Below, one piece after another: positions 1 through 8,413 of a DNA stretch of 64,000 bases. Under the pieces are notes generated by a model. The model made no database searches, was not told where the DNA came from, and saw only the letters and a list, made by a program, of their open reading frames with translations. Location: positions 372,001 through 436,000 of the forward strand of contig NZ_SPUI01000004.1 in NCBI RefSeq assembly GCF_004522095.1, read 5' to 3'. Numbering within the stretch: position 1 is the first letter of the stretch; each line of letters opens with the position of its first letter. Position numbers and translations under genes: made by a program. This DNA comes from Nocardioides sp. 503. GTDB taxonomy: Bacteria; Actinomycetota; Actinomycetes; Propionibacteriales; Nocardioidaceae.

Positions 1-384
1 ACGCAGGGCGGCGGCAAGGGGGACCGCCCGATCGTCCTGTCCTACGACTCCTCGCCGGCCTTCACGGTCGACGGCAAGGGCGGCACCACCACGAGCGCGC
101 TGCTCGACACCTGCTTCCGCCAGGTGGAGTACGCCGGCGTGCTGGCCGGGGCGAAGAACCCCGACGGCGCGAAGGCGCTGGTGGAGTTCCTGCTGGGTCC
201 GCAGGTGCAGGCCGCGCTGCCCGAGAGCATGTACGTCTTCCCGGTCGTCGACGGCGTCGAGCTGCCGGCCGACTGGGCGAGCTTCGCGAAGCAGTCCGAC
301 GAGCCGCACGAGGTGGACCCGGCCGAGGTGGCCGAGCAGCGGGACGCCTGGCTGACCGAGTGGCGCGACGTCACCACCGGCTGA
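1..384 (+). CDS. thiB: Thiamine ABC transporter substrate-binding protein (C-terminal part)
   Basis: Only the last 127 codons are present; the frame is open from base 1, so the gene begins upstream of the window. The tail fits the ThiB/TbpA periplasmic-binding family: a CFRQVEYAGVLAG segment, then a helix with FLLGPQVQAALPESMYVFPV, which resembles the end of bacterial ThiB proteins. The protein should be exported, tethered to the membrane, and deliver thiamine or its phosphate esters to the permease encoded next. The permease start (GTG 387) lies 2 nt after this stop codon, so the genes form one operon. Another SfuA/iron-type binding protein is possible, but the match at the C-terminus and the two partner genes favour thiamine. 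Confidence 0.75.
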   Translation, partial: TQGGGKGDRPIVLSYDSSPAFTVDGKGGTTTSALLDTCFRQVEYAGVLAGAKNPDGAKALVEFLLGPQVQAALPESMYVFPVVDGVELPADWASFAKQSDEPHEVDPAEVAEQRDAWLTEWRDVTTG

Positions 385-386
385 CC

Positions 387-2051
387 GTGTCCCTGTCCCT
401 GTCGCTGCCTCCCGCCGTCCGGCGGCCCGCCTCCCTGGTCGCGCTGGCGGCGCTGCCGGTCGTGGTGCTGGGCTGCTTCTTCGTGCTGCCGGTCAGCGGC
501 ATGGTGGCGCGGGGGTTCTGGCCCGACGGCGAGCTCGACGTCGGCGCCGTCCTGGAGGTGCTGACCCGCTCGCGCACCGGCCGCGTGGTGTGGTTCACCG
601 TGTGGTCGGCCGGGCTGGCGACGGTCGTGTCGGTCCTGCTCGGGCTCCCGGCGGCGTACGCCCTGCACCGGCTGGACTTCCCGCTGCGCCGCACCGTGAG
701 GGCGCTGCTGCTCGTGCCGTTCGTGCTGCCGACGGTCGTGGTGGGGGTGGCGTTCCGCCAGCTGCTCGGGGAGTCCGGACCGCTGGGGTTCCTGGGGCTG
801 GACGGCACGCCGGTCGCGATCGTCGCCGGCCTGGTGTTCTTCAACGCCGCCGTGGTGATCCGCGCCGTCGGGGCCTCGTGGGAGTCGCTGGACTCGCGGC
901 CGGCCGAGGCCGCCGCGGCCCTCGGCGCGAGCCCGGCCCAGGTCTTCCGCACCGTGACGCTGCCGACGCTGCGCCCGGCGATCGTCTCGGCGGCGAGCGT
1001 GGTGTTCCTCTTCTGCGCCACGTCGTTCGGGGTGGTCCTGACGCTGGGCGGGACGAGGTACAGCTCGGTCGAGACCGAGATCTACCTGCTCACCACGGAC
1101 CTGCTCGACCTCCCCGGCGCCGCCGCCCTCTCGCTGGTGCAGCTGGCCGCGGTCGTGGCCCTGCTGGCGGTCGCCGCCCGGCTGCGCCACAGCGCCGACC
1201 CGAGCGTCGTGCGCGTCCCGTCGCGCCCGCGGCGGCCCGCGCGCACCGACCTCCCGCAGCTCGCGATGACGGTGCTGCTCCTGGCGCTCGTGGCCGCACC
1301 GATCGCCACGCTCGTCGTGGGCTCGCTGCGGGTCGGGGACGCGTGGAGCCTGGGCAACTACCGCGCCCTCGACAGCGTCGGCGACCAGCAGGCCCTGGTG
1401 GTGCCGGTGACCGACGCGCTCGTCACCTCGCTGCGCACGGCGGTCGACGCGACCTGGATGTCGCTCCTGCTGGGGCTCCTGGTCGCCCTGGCCGTCACCA
1501 GGCGCTCGCGCTCGCGCGCCGAGCGCCGGCTCCGCACGGTGCTGGACGGCTTCTTCATGCTGCCGCTGGGCGTCTCCGCGGCCACGCTGGGCTTCGGCTT
1601 CCTGATCACGCTGGACCGGCCTCCCCTCGACCTGCGCGACTCCGCGCTCCTGGTCCCGGTCGCGCAGGCACTGGTAGCGCTGCCGCTGGTGGTGCGCACG
1701 CTGGTGCCGGTGCTCGACGGCATCGACGACCGCCAGCGCCAGGCCGCCGCGTCGCTGGGGGCCGGCCCGTTGCGCACCCTGCTCACCGTCGACGTGCCGG
1801 TGCTGTGGCGTCCGCTCCTGGCGGCATCGGGCTTCGCCTTCGCCGCGTCCCTGGGGGAGTTCGGCGCGACCGCGTTCCTCGCGCGCGACGAGAGCGCGAC
1901 GCTCCCGGTCGTGATCTTCCGGCTCATCGGCCACCCGGGCGCGATGAACTACGGCATGGCCCTCGCCGCCTCCGTCGTCCTCGCCGCCACCACCGCCGCG
2001 GTGATGCTGGCGGTCGAGCGGCTGCGCGTGCCGTCCCTGGGAGCGCTCTGA
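387..2051 (+). CDS. thiP: Thiamine ABC transporter permease, fused two-domain type
   Basis: About 554 residues, the length of a ThiP/FbpB-type permease in which two membrane-domain copies are fused. Roughly twelve hydrophobic segments are visible. Each half carries an EAA-type cytoplasmic loop (EAAAALGASP near residue 175; QAAASLGAGP in the second half) that contacts the ATPase. I chose GTG 387, just after the thiB stop; an in-frame GTG at 360 would overlap thiB by 25 bases and is the alternative. The stop codon overlaps the ATG of the ATPase gene (ATGA), implying translational coupling. Role: translocation pathway for the substrate captured by the upstream binding protein. Confidence 0.8.
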   Translation: MSLSLSLPPAVRRPASLVALAALPVVVLGCFFVLPVSGMVARGFWPDGELDVGAVLEVLTRSRTGRVVWFTVWSAGLATVVSVLLGLPAAYALHRLDFPLRRTVRALLLVPFVLPTVVVGVAFRQLLGESGPLGFLGLDGTPVAIVAGLVFFNAAVVIRAVGASWESLDSRPAEAAAALGASPAQVFRTVTLPTLRPAIVSAASVVFLFCATSFGVVLTLGGTRYSSVETEIYLLTTDLLDLPGAAALSLVQLAAVVALLAVAARLRHSADPSVVRVPSRPRRPARTDLPQLAMTVLLLALVAAPIATLVVGSLRVGDAWSLGNYRALDSVGDQQALVVPVTDALVTSLRTAVDATWMSLLLGLLVALAVTRRSRSRAERRLRTVLDGFFMLPLGVSAATLGFGFLITLDRPPLDLRDSALLVPVAQALVALPLVVRTLVPVLDGIDDRQRQAAASLGAGPLRTLLTVDVPVLWRPLLAASGFAFAASLGEFGATAFLARDESATLPVVIFRLIGHPGAMNYGMALAASVVLAATTAAVMLAVERLRVPSLGAL

Positions 2052-3049
2052 TGAGTCTGTCGCTCGCGCACGTCTCGGTGGACTACGACGGGGTCCCCGC
2101 CGTGGTCGACGTCGACCTCGAGCTCCCGGCCGGCCAGGTGCTGGCGGTGCTGGGGCCGTCGGGGTCGGGCAAGTCCACGCTGCTGCGCGCGGTAGCCGGC
2201 CTCGAGCCCGCCCGCGGCACGATCGCCTGGGCGGGGCAGGACCTCGGCGGCGTACCGACGCACCGGCGGGGGTTCGCCCTGATGTTCCAGGACGGCCAGC
2301 TCTTCGGGCACCTGACGGTCGGGCGCAACGTCGGCTACGCCCTGCGCCTGCGCAAGGTGCGCGACGCCGAGGCGCGCGTGGCCGAGCTGCTGGAGCTGGT
2401 CGGGCTGGCCGGCTACGCCGACCGGTTGCCCGGCACCCTGTCCGGCGGTGAGCGCCAGCGCGTGGCTTTGGCCCGCTCGCTCGCCGTGGAGCCTCGGCTG
2501 CTGCTGCTCGACGAGCCGCTCTCGGCCCTGGACGCTGGGCTGCGCGAGCGGCTGGCCGGCGAGCTGCGCGACATCCTGGTCGCCGCCGGCACGACCGCGC
2601 TCATGGTCACGCACGACCACGAGGAGGCCTACACGGTGGCCGACCGGATCGCGGTGATGCGGGCCGGTCGCCTGGTGCAGAGCGGCGAGATCGCACAGGT
2701 GTGGGCCGCGCCGGCCGACCCCGAGACGGCGCTGTTCCTCGGCTACGCGCGGGTCCTGGTCGACGACGCCGCCCAGCGGGTGCTGGCCGCCGCCGGCCTG
2801 CCGCCCGCACCGGCGGTCGCCGTACGCCGCTCGGCGCTGACCGTGGACGCCTCGCCGGGTCCCGGCCGACTCCACGACCTGCGGGGAGTCGTCCTGTCCG
2901 CGCGGATGACCCCCGACCAGGTGCGCCTCGTGGTCGGCGTCGAGGGCGTCGGAGAGCTGGACGCGGTCGCCTCGGTGGGCGCGCACCCCGCGGCGGGGGA
3001 GCCGGTGCGGCTGGTCGTGGACCGCTCACGACTCGCGGTGATCCGATGA
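2051..3049 (+). CDS. thiQ: ABC transporter ATP-binding protein (ThiQ-like)
   Basis: A 332-residue ABC ATPase with Walker A GPSGSGKST (residues 35-43), signature LSGGERQRV, Walker B LLLLDEP and the switch histidine in THDH. It energises the preceding permease; the ATGA overlap places it as third gene of the operon. It is about 100 residues longer than the compact enterobacterial ThiQ (about 230 residues). The extra C-terminal part, from about residue 235, is beta-rich in appearance and resembles the TOBE-type regulatory extension of MalK/FbpC-like ATPases. Substrate assignment rests on the neighbouring binding protein, since the ATPase alone does not discriminate thiamine from iron or polyamines. 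Confidence 0.78.
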   Translation: MSLSLAHVSVDYDGVPAVVDVDLELPAGQVLAVLGPSGSGKSTLLRAVAGLEPARGTIAWAGQDLGGVPTHRRGFALMFQDGQLFGHLTVGRNVGYALRLRKVRDAEARVAELLELVGLAGYADRLPGTLSGGERQRVALARSLAVEPRLLLLDEPLSALDAGLRERLAGELRDILVAAGTTALMVTHDHEEAYTVADRIAVMRAGRLVQSGEIAQVWAAPADPETALFLGYARVLVDDAAQRVLAAAGLPPAPAVAVRRSALTVDASPGPGRLHDLRGVVLSARMTPDQVRLVVGVEGVGELDAVASVGAHPAAGEPVRLVVDRSRLAVIR

Positions 3050-3070
3050 GGCGATCCCCCGGCCGGTCCC

Positions 3071-3082
3071 TACACTGACCCG
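3071..3082 (+). promoter_or_regulatory. Leaderless-type promoter for the PAP2 gene
   Basis: A -10 hexamer TACACT (3071-3076) is followed by six bases and then the GTG start at 3083. Transcription would begin at or next to the start codon, giving a leaderless mRNA, a class common in actinobacteria. No Shine-Dalgarno sequence precedes the GTG. Confidence 0.6.
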
Positions 3083-4132
3083 GTGTATCGCCGCGCCTAC
3101 GTGACCTGTATCGGCATCGCCGCGGTGATGGGGATCCTCGCGTTCGTGGTGTCCAACCACTACGGCCGCCCCTTGCTGGACCCCGAGGGCAAGTTCCTGG
3201 GGCCCTCCTGGGCGCGACTGCCGCTGCTGCTCTTCGGGGCCCTGCTGCTCGACCTGCTGCCGCGGACGCTGTGGTACTCCAAGCTGCGACCCTCGGCGAT
3301 GTCAGGCATCGTGCGCCAGCGGCTGCGCACCCACTGGAACCGCGAGCGGGTCACGCTGGTCGCCGTCGGGATCGTCTCCTTCTACATCACCTACGTCAGC
3401 TACCGGAACCTCAAGTCGTCCCTGCCGTTCGTGCGCGGCGACGTGGAGTACGACCGCGAGCTGATGTACCTCGACCGGGTGCTGTTCTTCGGCCAGGACC
3501 CGCCGGTCGTGCTGCACGCCGTGCTGGGGGAGAGCGTCTCGGCGCACTTCCTGTCCTACATCTACCTGTGGTTCCTGCCGCTCGTGCCGCTGGCGCTGAC
3601 CGCCTGGCTGGTGTGGTCGCGCAACATCTCCTACGGCTACTGGTTCGCCACCTCGCAGTGCCTCGCGTGGTCGCTCGGCACGCTGTCCTACTACGCGCTG
3701 CCCACCAAGGGCCCGGGCTTCGAGTACTTCTCCCGCTACACCGACCTCACCCACACGCCGACGACCGACCTGATGAACAGCCTCGCCTTCGCGCGGGCCG
3801 ACGTCATCCACGGCGGCGTCACCGGCATCGTGCAGTCGGTGGCCGGCTTCGCCAGCCTGCACTGCGCGATCACCCTGCTGGTCGCGCTCATGGTGCAGTT
3901 CACCCTGCGCAACCGGGTGCTCAAGATCGTCTTCTGGGCCAACTTCTCGATCACGGTGGTCGCCACCATCTACTTCGGCTGGCACTACCTCGCCGACGAC
4001 GTCGCCGGCATCATGATCGCCTTCGTGTCCTTCTACCTGGGCGGTCTCGCCACGGGTCAGAAGTTCGACAAGCGGAGCCTGCGCTCCCACCCCACCACCA
4101 CCACCTCGGCCATCCCGGTCGAGAAGGCCTGA
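3083..4132 (+). CDS. PAP2/Aur1-like integral membrane phosphatase or transferase
   Basis: A 349-residue polytopic membrane protein with about six membrane segments. The middle and end hold the signature of the Aur1/inositol-phosphorylceramide-synthase branch of the PAP2 superfamily: GFASLHCA (histidine in place of the usual SGH arrangement) and later GWHYLADDVAG, an H-x3-D catalytic pair. Family members remove or transfer phosphate or phospho-headgroups of lipids at the outer membrane face; the substrate here is unknown. The gene stands alone behind a leaderless promoter, after the ABC importer but separated from it by its own -10 element. The C-terminal 30 residues are hydrophilic and cytosolic-looking (SHPTTTTSAIPVEKA). 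Confidence 0.7.
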   Translation: MYRRAYVTCIGIAAVMGILAFVVSNHYGRPLLDPEGKFLGPSWARLPLLLFGALLLDLLPRTLWYSKLRPSAMSGIVRQRLRTHWNRERVTLVAVGIVSFYITYVSYRNLKSSLPFVRGDVEYDRELMYLDRVLFFGQDPPVVLHAVLGESVSAHFLSYIYLWFLPLVPLALTAWLVWSRNISYGYWFATSQCLAWSLGTLSYYALPTKGPGFEYFSRYTDLTHTPTTDLMNSLAFARADVIHGGVTGIVQSVAGFASLHCAITLLVALMVQFTLRNRVLKIVFWANFSITVVATIYFGWHYLADDVAGIMIAFVSFYLGGLATGQKFDKRSLRSHPTTTTSAIPVEKA

Positions 4133-4156
4133 GCCTCCGTCAGCTCGCCACGGCGG

Positions 4157-4220
4157 GGTAGTCCCTGACGTTCGTGTCGCTTTGGATCGATCCAACACGA
4201 CACGAACGTCAGGGACTACC
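4157..4220. repeat. 64-nt near-perfect palindrome with 23-bp arms
   Basis: Left arm 4157-4179 (begins GGTAGTCCCTGACG) is the exact reverse complement of 4198-4220. Inside, after a two-base mismatch on each side, lies a further perfect 14-bp palindrome TTGGATCGATCCAA (4182-4195). It sits 25 bp after the PAP2 stop and about 150 bp before the NlpC/P60 start, with no U-tract. It could act as a terminator, but 23 perfect base pairs exceed what a terminator needs, so a repeat element or protein-binding cruciform is also possible. Confidence 0.85.
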
Positions 4221-4284
4221 GCCATTTGTGCGAATTACAAGGTTGTAGTTCGTCAAGTCGACACGCCGATGAATCTGAGAAATC

Positions 4285-4325
4285 TTGTGACAAGTGGTGC
4301 TTTTGTGACAGTTGAGCACTAGCGT
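4285..4325 (+). promoter_or_regulatory. Direct repeats TTGTGACA and -10 element upstream of the cell-wall hydrolase
   Basis: TTGTGACA occurs at 4285-4292 and again at 4303-4310, an 18-bp period. Ten bases after the second copy is a -10 candidate TAGCGT (4320-4325). The reverse complement TGTCACAA resembles GTCAC-type direct repeats described for the MtrA response regulator, which controls NlpC/P60 hydrolases in actinobacteria; that link is inference. Transcription starting near 4332 would give a leader of about 35 nt before GTG 4367. Confidence 0.45.
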
Positions 4326-4366
4326 GCCGGGTGTTGCTCACTTCCCCGACACGTCTGGAGACCGCC

Positions 4367-5680
4367 GTGCGCTCCCGCGCGACTGCCGCCGCCCTCTGCC
4401 TCGCCCTCGCCGCGGGTGTCGCGACCACTCAGGTCGCGCACGCCGACGAGGACACTCCGCTGCCGTCCCGGTCCGAGGTGCGCGCCGCCGAGCAGGCGGT
4501 CGCGGTCCGCACCGACGACGTCGCCTCGATCCAGGCCGCGATCGACGCGGCCAACGACCGGCTGCGGGCCTCCTCGATCGCCGCGGCGCAGGCCGCGGAG
4601 GCGTTCAACGGCGCCCGCTACGAGGCGGGGCTGGCCCGTGCCGCCGCCCGCGAGGCCGAGCGGGAGGAGGCGGCCGCGGCCGCCGACGTCGCCCGGCTGC
4701 GTGAGGTCTACGCCAGCTCGGTCGTCACCTCGGTGCAGTCGATGCCCACCCTCAACGCGGTGTCGGGCGTGATGGAGTCCGAGGGGATCCTCGACGTCCT
4801 CGAGCGCATGGACACCATGCGCGACACCGAGTCGGCGCTCGACAGCAACTACGACGAGTTCAAGGCGGCCTCCGCCCGCGCGACCGAGGCCAGCGACCTG
4901 GCCGCCGAGGCCCGCACGCAGGCCGAGCGCACCGAGACCGCCGCCCGCGACGCCCGCGACGAGGCGCAGCACGCCGCCGACGCCGCCGCGTCGGAGGCGC
5001 AGACCGTCGCGGCGGAGAAGTCCTCGCTGCTCGCGGACCTCGCCCGGCTCCAGGACATCAGCGTCGGCCTCGCCGAGCGCCGCCAGGCCGGCCTCGAGGC
5101 GGCCGCCGCCGCGGCCGCCGCGGACCGGGCCGCCGCCGCGCAGGCCGCTGCCGAGCAGGAGGCCGCGGCCGCAGCCGCCGCCGCCGAGGAAGAGGAGGAG
5201 GCCCCGCCCGCCGACGAGGCCGCCCCCGAGGCCCCCGCCCCCGAGGCACCCGCCACCGAGCAGCCCGCCGCCGAGGAGCACGCCGGCGCGAGCCACCCCA
5301 CCGCGCCGCCGGCCTCCTCCGGCGCGAGCGCCGCCATCGCCTTCGCCCGGGAGCAGATCGGCGAGCCCTACGTCTGGGGCGCCGCCGGCCCCGGCTCCTG
5401 GGACTGCTCGGGCCTCACCATGGGCGCCTGGCAGCGCGGCGGCACCTCGCTGCCGCACTACTCCGTGGCCCAGTACGACGCGTCGACGCCGATCTCGGCC
5501 GGCGAGCTGGAGCCGGGCGACCTGGTCTTCTGGGGCTCCTCGAGCAGCTCCTCGTCGATCTACCACGTCGCGCTCTACATCGGCGACGGCCGGATGATCC
5601 ACGCGCCGCGCACCGGTCGCCCGGTGGCCGAGGAGTCGCTCTACTACTGGACCCCGCCCAACTTCTTCGCCCGTCCCTGA
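4367..5680 (+). CDS. Secreted NlpC/P60 peptidoglycan endopeptidase with coiled-coil domain
   Basis: A 437-residue exported protein of RipA-like layout. A signal peptide ends near AHA-DE (about residue 25); then comes a long Ala/Glu/Arg-rich coiled coil (about 35-255), a low-complexity Ala/Pro/Glu linker (about 265-320), and a C-terminal NlpC/P60 domain. The catalytic cysteine is in SWDCSGL and the histidine in YHVALYIG, with a further HAP motif. It should cleave stem-peptide bonds during division or wall turnover. I chose GTG 4367 because GGAG (4357-4360) sits six bases upstream and the signal peptide then begins correctly; GTG 4331 would add 12 residues. A run of seven serines (GSSSSSSSI) just before the histidine is unusual. 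Confidence 0.85.
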   Translation: MRSRATAAALCLALAAGVATTQVAHADEDTPLPSRSEVRAAEQAVAVRTDDVASIQAAIDAANDRLRASSIAAAQAAEAFNGARYEAGLARAAAREAEREEAAAAADVARLREVYASSVVTSVQSMPTLNAVSGVMESEGILDVLERMDTMRDTESALDSNYDEFKAASARATEASDLAAEARTQAERTETAARDARDEAQHAADAAASEAQTVAAEKSSLLADLARLQDISVGLAERRQAGLEAAAAAAAADRAAAAQAAAEQEAAAAAAAAEEEEEAPPADEAAPEAPAPEAPATEQPAAEEHAGASHPTAPPASSGASAAIAFAREQIGEPYVWGAAGPGSWDCSGLTMGAWQRGGTSLPHYSVAQYDASTPISAGELEPGDLVFWGSSSSSSSIYHVALYIGDGRMIHAPRTGRPVAEESLYYWTPPNFFARP

Positions 5681-5700
5681 CGCTCGCGGGGGCGCGCCGG

Positions 5701-5712
5701 TAGCGTGCGGCC
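5701..5712 (+). promoter_or_regulatory. Leaderless-type promoter for the acyl-CoA oxidase gene
   Basis: TAGCGT (5701-5706), then six bases, then ATG 5713. No Shine-Dalgarno sequence is present, consistent with a leaderless transcript. Confidence 0.6.
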
Positions 5713-7731
5713 ATGGCCACCGACACCGCGCCTCCGTCCTCGACCACGCCCGACCCCGCCCCGGAGCCCACGCCGGAGCCTGCCGACGGCTACGTCCAGC
5801 CGCAGGTCGACGTGGCCGCGCTGCAGGCGGTCCTGGACGGCAAGTACGCCGAGATCCGCAACCTGGTCCGTCACAACCTCACCGACTACGCCTCGGTCCT
5901 CGAGGACGCCGAGACGCTGTCGACCGACGACTACCGCGAGCGGGTCAAGGAGATCGTCGTCGAGATGGCGGCGACCGGCCAGACCGGCATGGGCTTCCCG
6001 GAGCAGTACGGCGGCGGCGGCGACATCGGCGCCTCGATCGCGGCGTTCGAGACGCTCGCCTTCGGCGACCTGTCGGTATTGGTCAAGGTCGGCGTCCAGT
6101 TCGGGCTGTTCGGCGGCGCCATCCTGCAGCTCGGGACCCAGGAGCACCACGAGGCCTACCTGTCGCGGCTCATCACCGGTGAGCTGATGGGCTGCTTCGC
6201 GATGACCGAGAGCGGACACGGCTCCAACGTCCAGGCGCTCGGCACCGTGGCGACGTACGACGTGGCGACCCAGGAGTTCGTCATCACGACGACCCGCGAG
6301 GACGCCCGCAAGGACTACATCGGCAACGCCGCCAAGCACGCCGAGGTGGCCGTGGTCTTCGCGCAGCTGCACGTGGCCGGTGGCTCCGAGGGCGTGCACG
6401 CCTTCGTCGTGCCGATCCGCGAGGGCGGCGAGCCGTGCGCGGGCGTCCGGATCGAGGACGACGGCCTCAAGATGGGGCTCAACGGCGTCGACAACGGGCG
6501 CCTGTGGTTCGACGAGGTGCGGGTGCCGCGCACCGCGATGCTCAACCGCTTCGCTGAGGTCACCCCGGCCGGCGTCTACGAGAGCGCCATCGAGAACCCC
6601 AACAAGCGGTTCTTCACGATGCTGGGCACGCTGATCCAGGGCCGCGTCTGCGTGGGCGGTGCCGGCATCAACGCCGCCAAGGTGGCGCTGACGATCGCGA
6701 CCAAGTACGCCCTGCGCCGGCGGCAGTTCGAGGCGACCAGCGAGGACGAGGAGGAGCTGCTCCTCGACTACGGCCTGCACCAGCGCCGGCTCTTCCCGCT
6801 GCTCGCGCGCACCTACGCGCTGCACTTCACCCAGGAGCGCGTGGCCGGTGAGCTGCACGACATCCTCTCCGGCGTCATCGAGGGCGAGCAGCGGCAGCGC
6901 GAGCTCGAGTCGCTGGCCGCCGGCGTCAAGGCGCTCGGCACCTGGCACGCGACGCGGACCATCCAGGAGTGCCGCGAGGCCTGCGGCGGTGCGGGCTACC
7001 TCGCGGTCAACCGCTTCGCGGCGCTGAAGGCCGACACGGACGTCTTCACGACGTTCGAGGGCGACAACCACGTGCTGCTGCAGCTCGTCGCCAAGGGACT
7101 GCTGACCGACTACTCCAGCGAGTTCGCCGACCTCGACCAGTTCGGGATGGTGCGGTTCGTGGCGGGCCTGGCGGTCGAGACCGTCCTGGAGCGCACGAGC
7201 GTCCACAAGCTCCTGGAGCGCATCAAGGACGTCCTGCCCGGCGGCGACGACGGCTGGGACCAGGAGGCCGGGCTGCTCGACGCCGACTACCAGCTGGCGA
7301 TGCTGCGCTTCCGCGAGGAGCACATGCTCGGCGGTGTCGCCCGCCGGCTCAAGCGCGGCATCGACAACAAGATGAACCCCGGCGCGGTGTTCTCCCAGGT
7401 GCAGGACCACGTGATCGGCGCGGCCCGCGCCCACGTCGAGCGCCTGGTCCTCGAGGCGTTCGTGGCCAAGACCCGGGCCCTGCCCGACGGGGACCTCAAG
7501 GTCAGCCTCAACCTGCTGTGCGACCTGCACGCGCTGTCGACGATCGAGGCCGACCGGGCGTGGTTCATGGAGCACGGACGGCTGACGGTCGCGCGCTCCA
7601 AGGCGATCAGCCGCGAGGTCTCGTCGCTGTGCCGCAAGATCCGCCCGGTGGCGGGCGACCTCGTCGACGCGTTCGGAGTGCCTCACGAGATGCTGCGCTC
7701 ACCCGACCTCGTGGGGCCGGTCGGGCCGTGA
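5713..7731 (+). CDS. Acyl-CoA oxidase (peroxisomal ACOX-type flavoenzyme)
   Basis: A 672-residue protein, longer than ordinary acyl-CoA dehydrogenases (about 380-400) and matching the two-part acyl-CoA oxidase layout. Diagnostic segments are CFAMTESGHGSNVQ (about residues 160-173), the flavin-proximal central beta domain ending in GVDNGRLWFDEVRVPR, and TTFEGDNHVLLQ (about 445-456). Reaction: FAD-dependent 2,3-desaturation of acyl-CoA with oxygen as electron acceptor, yielding hydrogen peroxide; first step of beta-oxidation. The N-terminal 45 residues are Pro/Thr-rich and variable. It heads a two-gene unit with the methyltransferase that starts 4 nt after its stop. An acyl-CoA dehydrogenase of the same superfamily is the alternative. 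Confidence 0.85.
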   Translation: MATDTAPPSSTTPDPAPEPTPEPADGYVQPQVDVAALQAVLDGKYAEIRNLVRHNLTDYASVLEDAETLSTDDYRERVKEIVVEMAATGQTGMGFPEQYGGGGDIGASIAAFETLAFGDLSVLVKVGVQFGLFGGAILQLGTQEHHEAYLSRLITGELMGCFAMTESGHGSNVQALGTVATYDVATQEFVITTTREDARKDYIGNAAKHAEVAVVFAQLHVAGGSEGVHAFVVPIREGGEPCAGVRIEDDGLKMGLNGVDNGRLWFDEVRVPRTAMLNRFAEVTPAGVYESAIENPNKRFFTMLGTLIQGRVCVGGAGINAAKVALTIATKYALRRRQFEATSEDEEELLLDYGLHQRRLFPLLARTYALHFTQERVAGELHDILSGVIEGEQRQRELESLAAGVKALGTWHATRTIQECREACGGAGYLAVNRFAALKADTDVFTTFEGDNHVLLQLVAKGLLTDYSSEFADLDQFGMVRFVAGLAVETVLERTSVHKLLERIKDVLPGGDDGWDQEAGLLDADYQLAMLRFREEHMLGGVARRLKRGIDNKMNPGAVFSQVQDHVIGAARAHVERLVLEAFVAKTRALPDGDLKVSLNLLCDLHALSTIEADRAWFMEHGRLTVARSKAISREVSSLCRKIRPVAGDLVDAFGVPHEMLRSPDLVGPVGP

Positions 7732-7735
7732 CGCC

Positions 7736-8413
7736 GTGACGCTGCCCGGCCGACGCCTGCTCGGGCTCGGGGGCTGGTCCGAGGACCCCCTCTGGGCGAC
7801 GGTCTACCCGTGGCTGGTGGGCCACCCGACGGTCGGGCGCGTCGCCTGGGCGGTCGGACTGCAGAGCGACCTGGACCGGCTCTACGCCGCCACGGACGAG
7901 CTCGGGCGGCTTCCTGCCGGCACATCCGTGCTCGACGTGCCCTGCGGCGGTGGCGTCGCGCTGCGCGGGCTGCGGCCCGACCAGGGGCTGCGCTACGTCG
8001 CGGCCGACATCGCGCAGCCGATGCTCGACCGCACCACCGACGCCGCCTTCGCCCTCGGCGTCGAGGACCAGGTGGAGACCCGGCTGGCCGACGTCGAGGA
8101 CCTGCCCTTCGAGGACCACGCCTTCGATGTCGTGGTGTCGTTCACAGGCCTGCACTGCTTCCCCGACCCGGCGCGGGCGGTGGTCGAGATGATGCGCGTG
8201 CTGCGCCCGGGAGGGACGATCACCGGCAGCACCCTGCTCAACGACTCCGGCCTGCGCCACGCCCCCCTGCGTACGGCGGGCCGGCTGGCCGGCGTCCTCG
8301 GCCCGGGGTGCACCTCCGAGGACCTGCGCCTGTGGTTGACCGCCCAGGGCGCCGTCGACGTCGCGCTCGAGCCCTCCGGCGCGATGTCGTACTTCCGCGC
8401 CGTCAAGCGCTGA
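7736..8413 (+). CDS. Class I SAM-dependent methyltransferase
   Basis: A 225-residue Methyltransf_11-type enzyme. Motif I is VLDVPCGGGVALRGL (about residues 64-78), the acidic ribose-binding residue lies in AADIAQP, and the post-motif region reads EDLPFEDHAFDVVVSF followed by MRVLRPGGT. The acceptor substrate cannot be inferred. The GTG start is 4 nt after the acyl-CoA oxidase stop, so co-transcription is likely, and a lipid or quinone substrate would fit but is speculation. The N-terminal 40 residues (LLGLGGWSEDPLWATVYPW) are hydrophobic and precede the Rossmann fold. Confidence 0.75.
   Translation: MTLPGRRLLGLGGWSEDPLWATVYPWLVGHPTVGRVAWAVGLQSDLDRLYAATDELGRLPAGTSVLDVPCGGGVALRGLRPDQGLRYVAADIAQPMLDRTTDAAFALGVEDQVETRLADVEDLPFEDHAFDVVVSFTGLHCFPDPARAVVEMMRVLRPGGTITGSTLLNDSGLRHAPLRTAGRLAGVLGPGCTSEDLRLWLTAQGAVDVALEPSGAMSYFRAVKR

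Noticed and set aside
4133..4366. Possible c-di-AMP (ydaO-type) riboswitch before the NlpC/P60 gene
   Set aside because: Such riboswitches often precede actinobacterial wall hydrolases, but this gap has only the palindrome, the TTGTGACA repeats and a short leader; no room for or trace of the riboswitch core after the -10.
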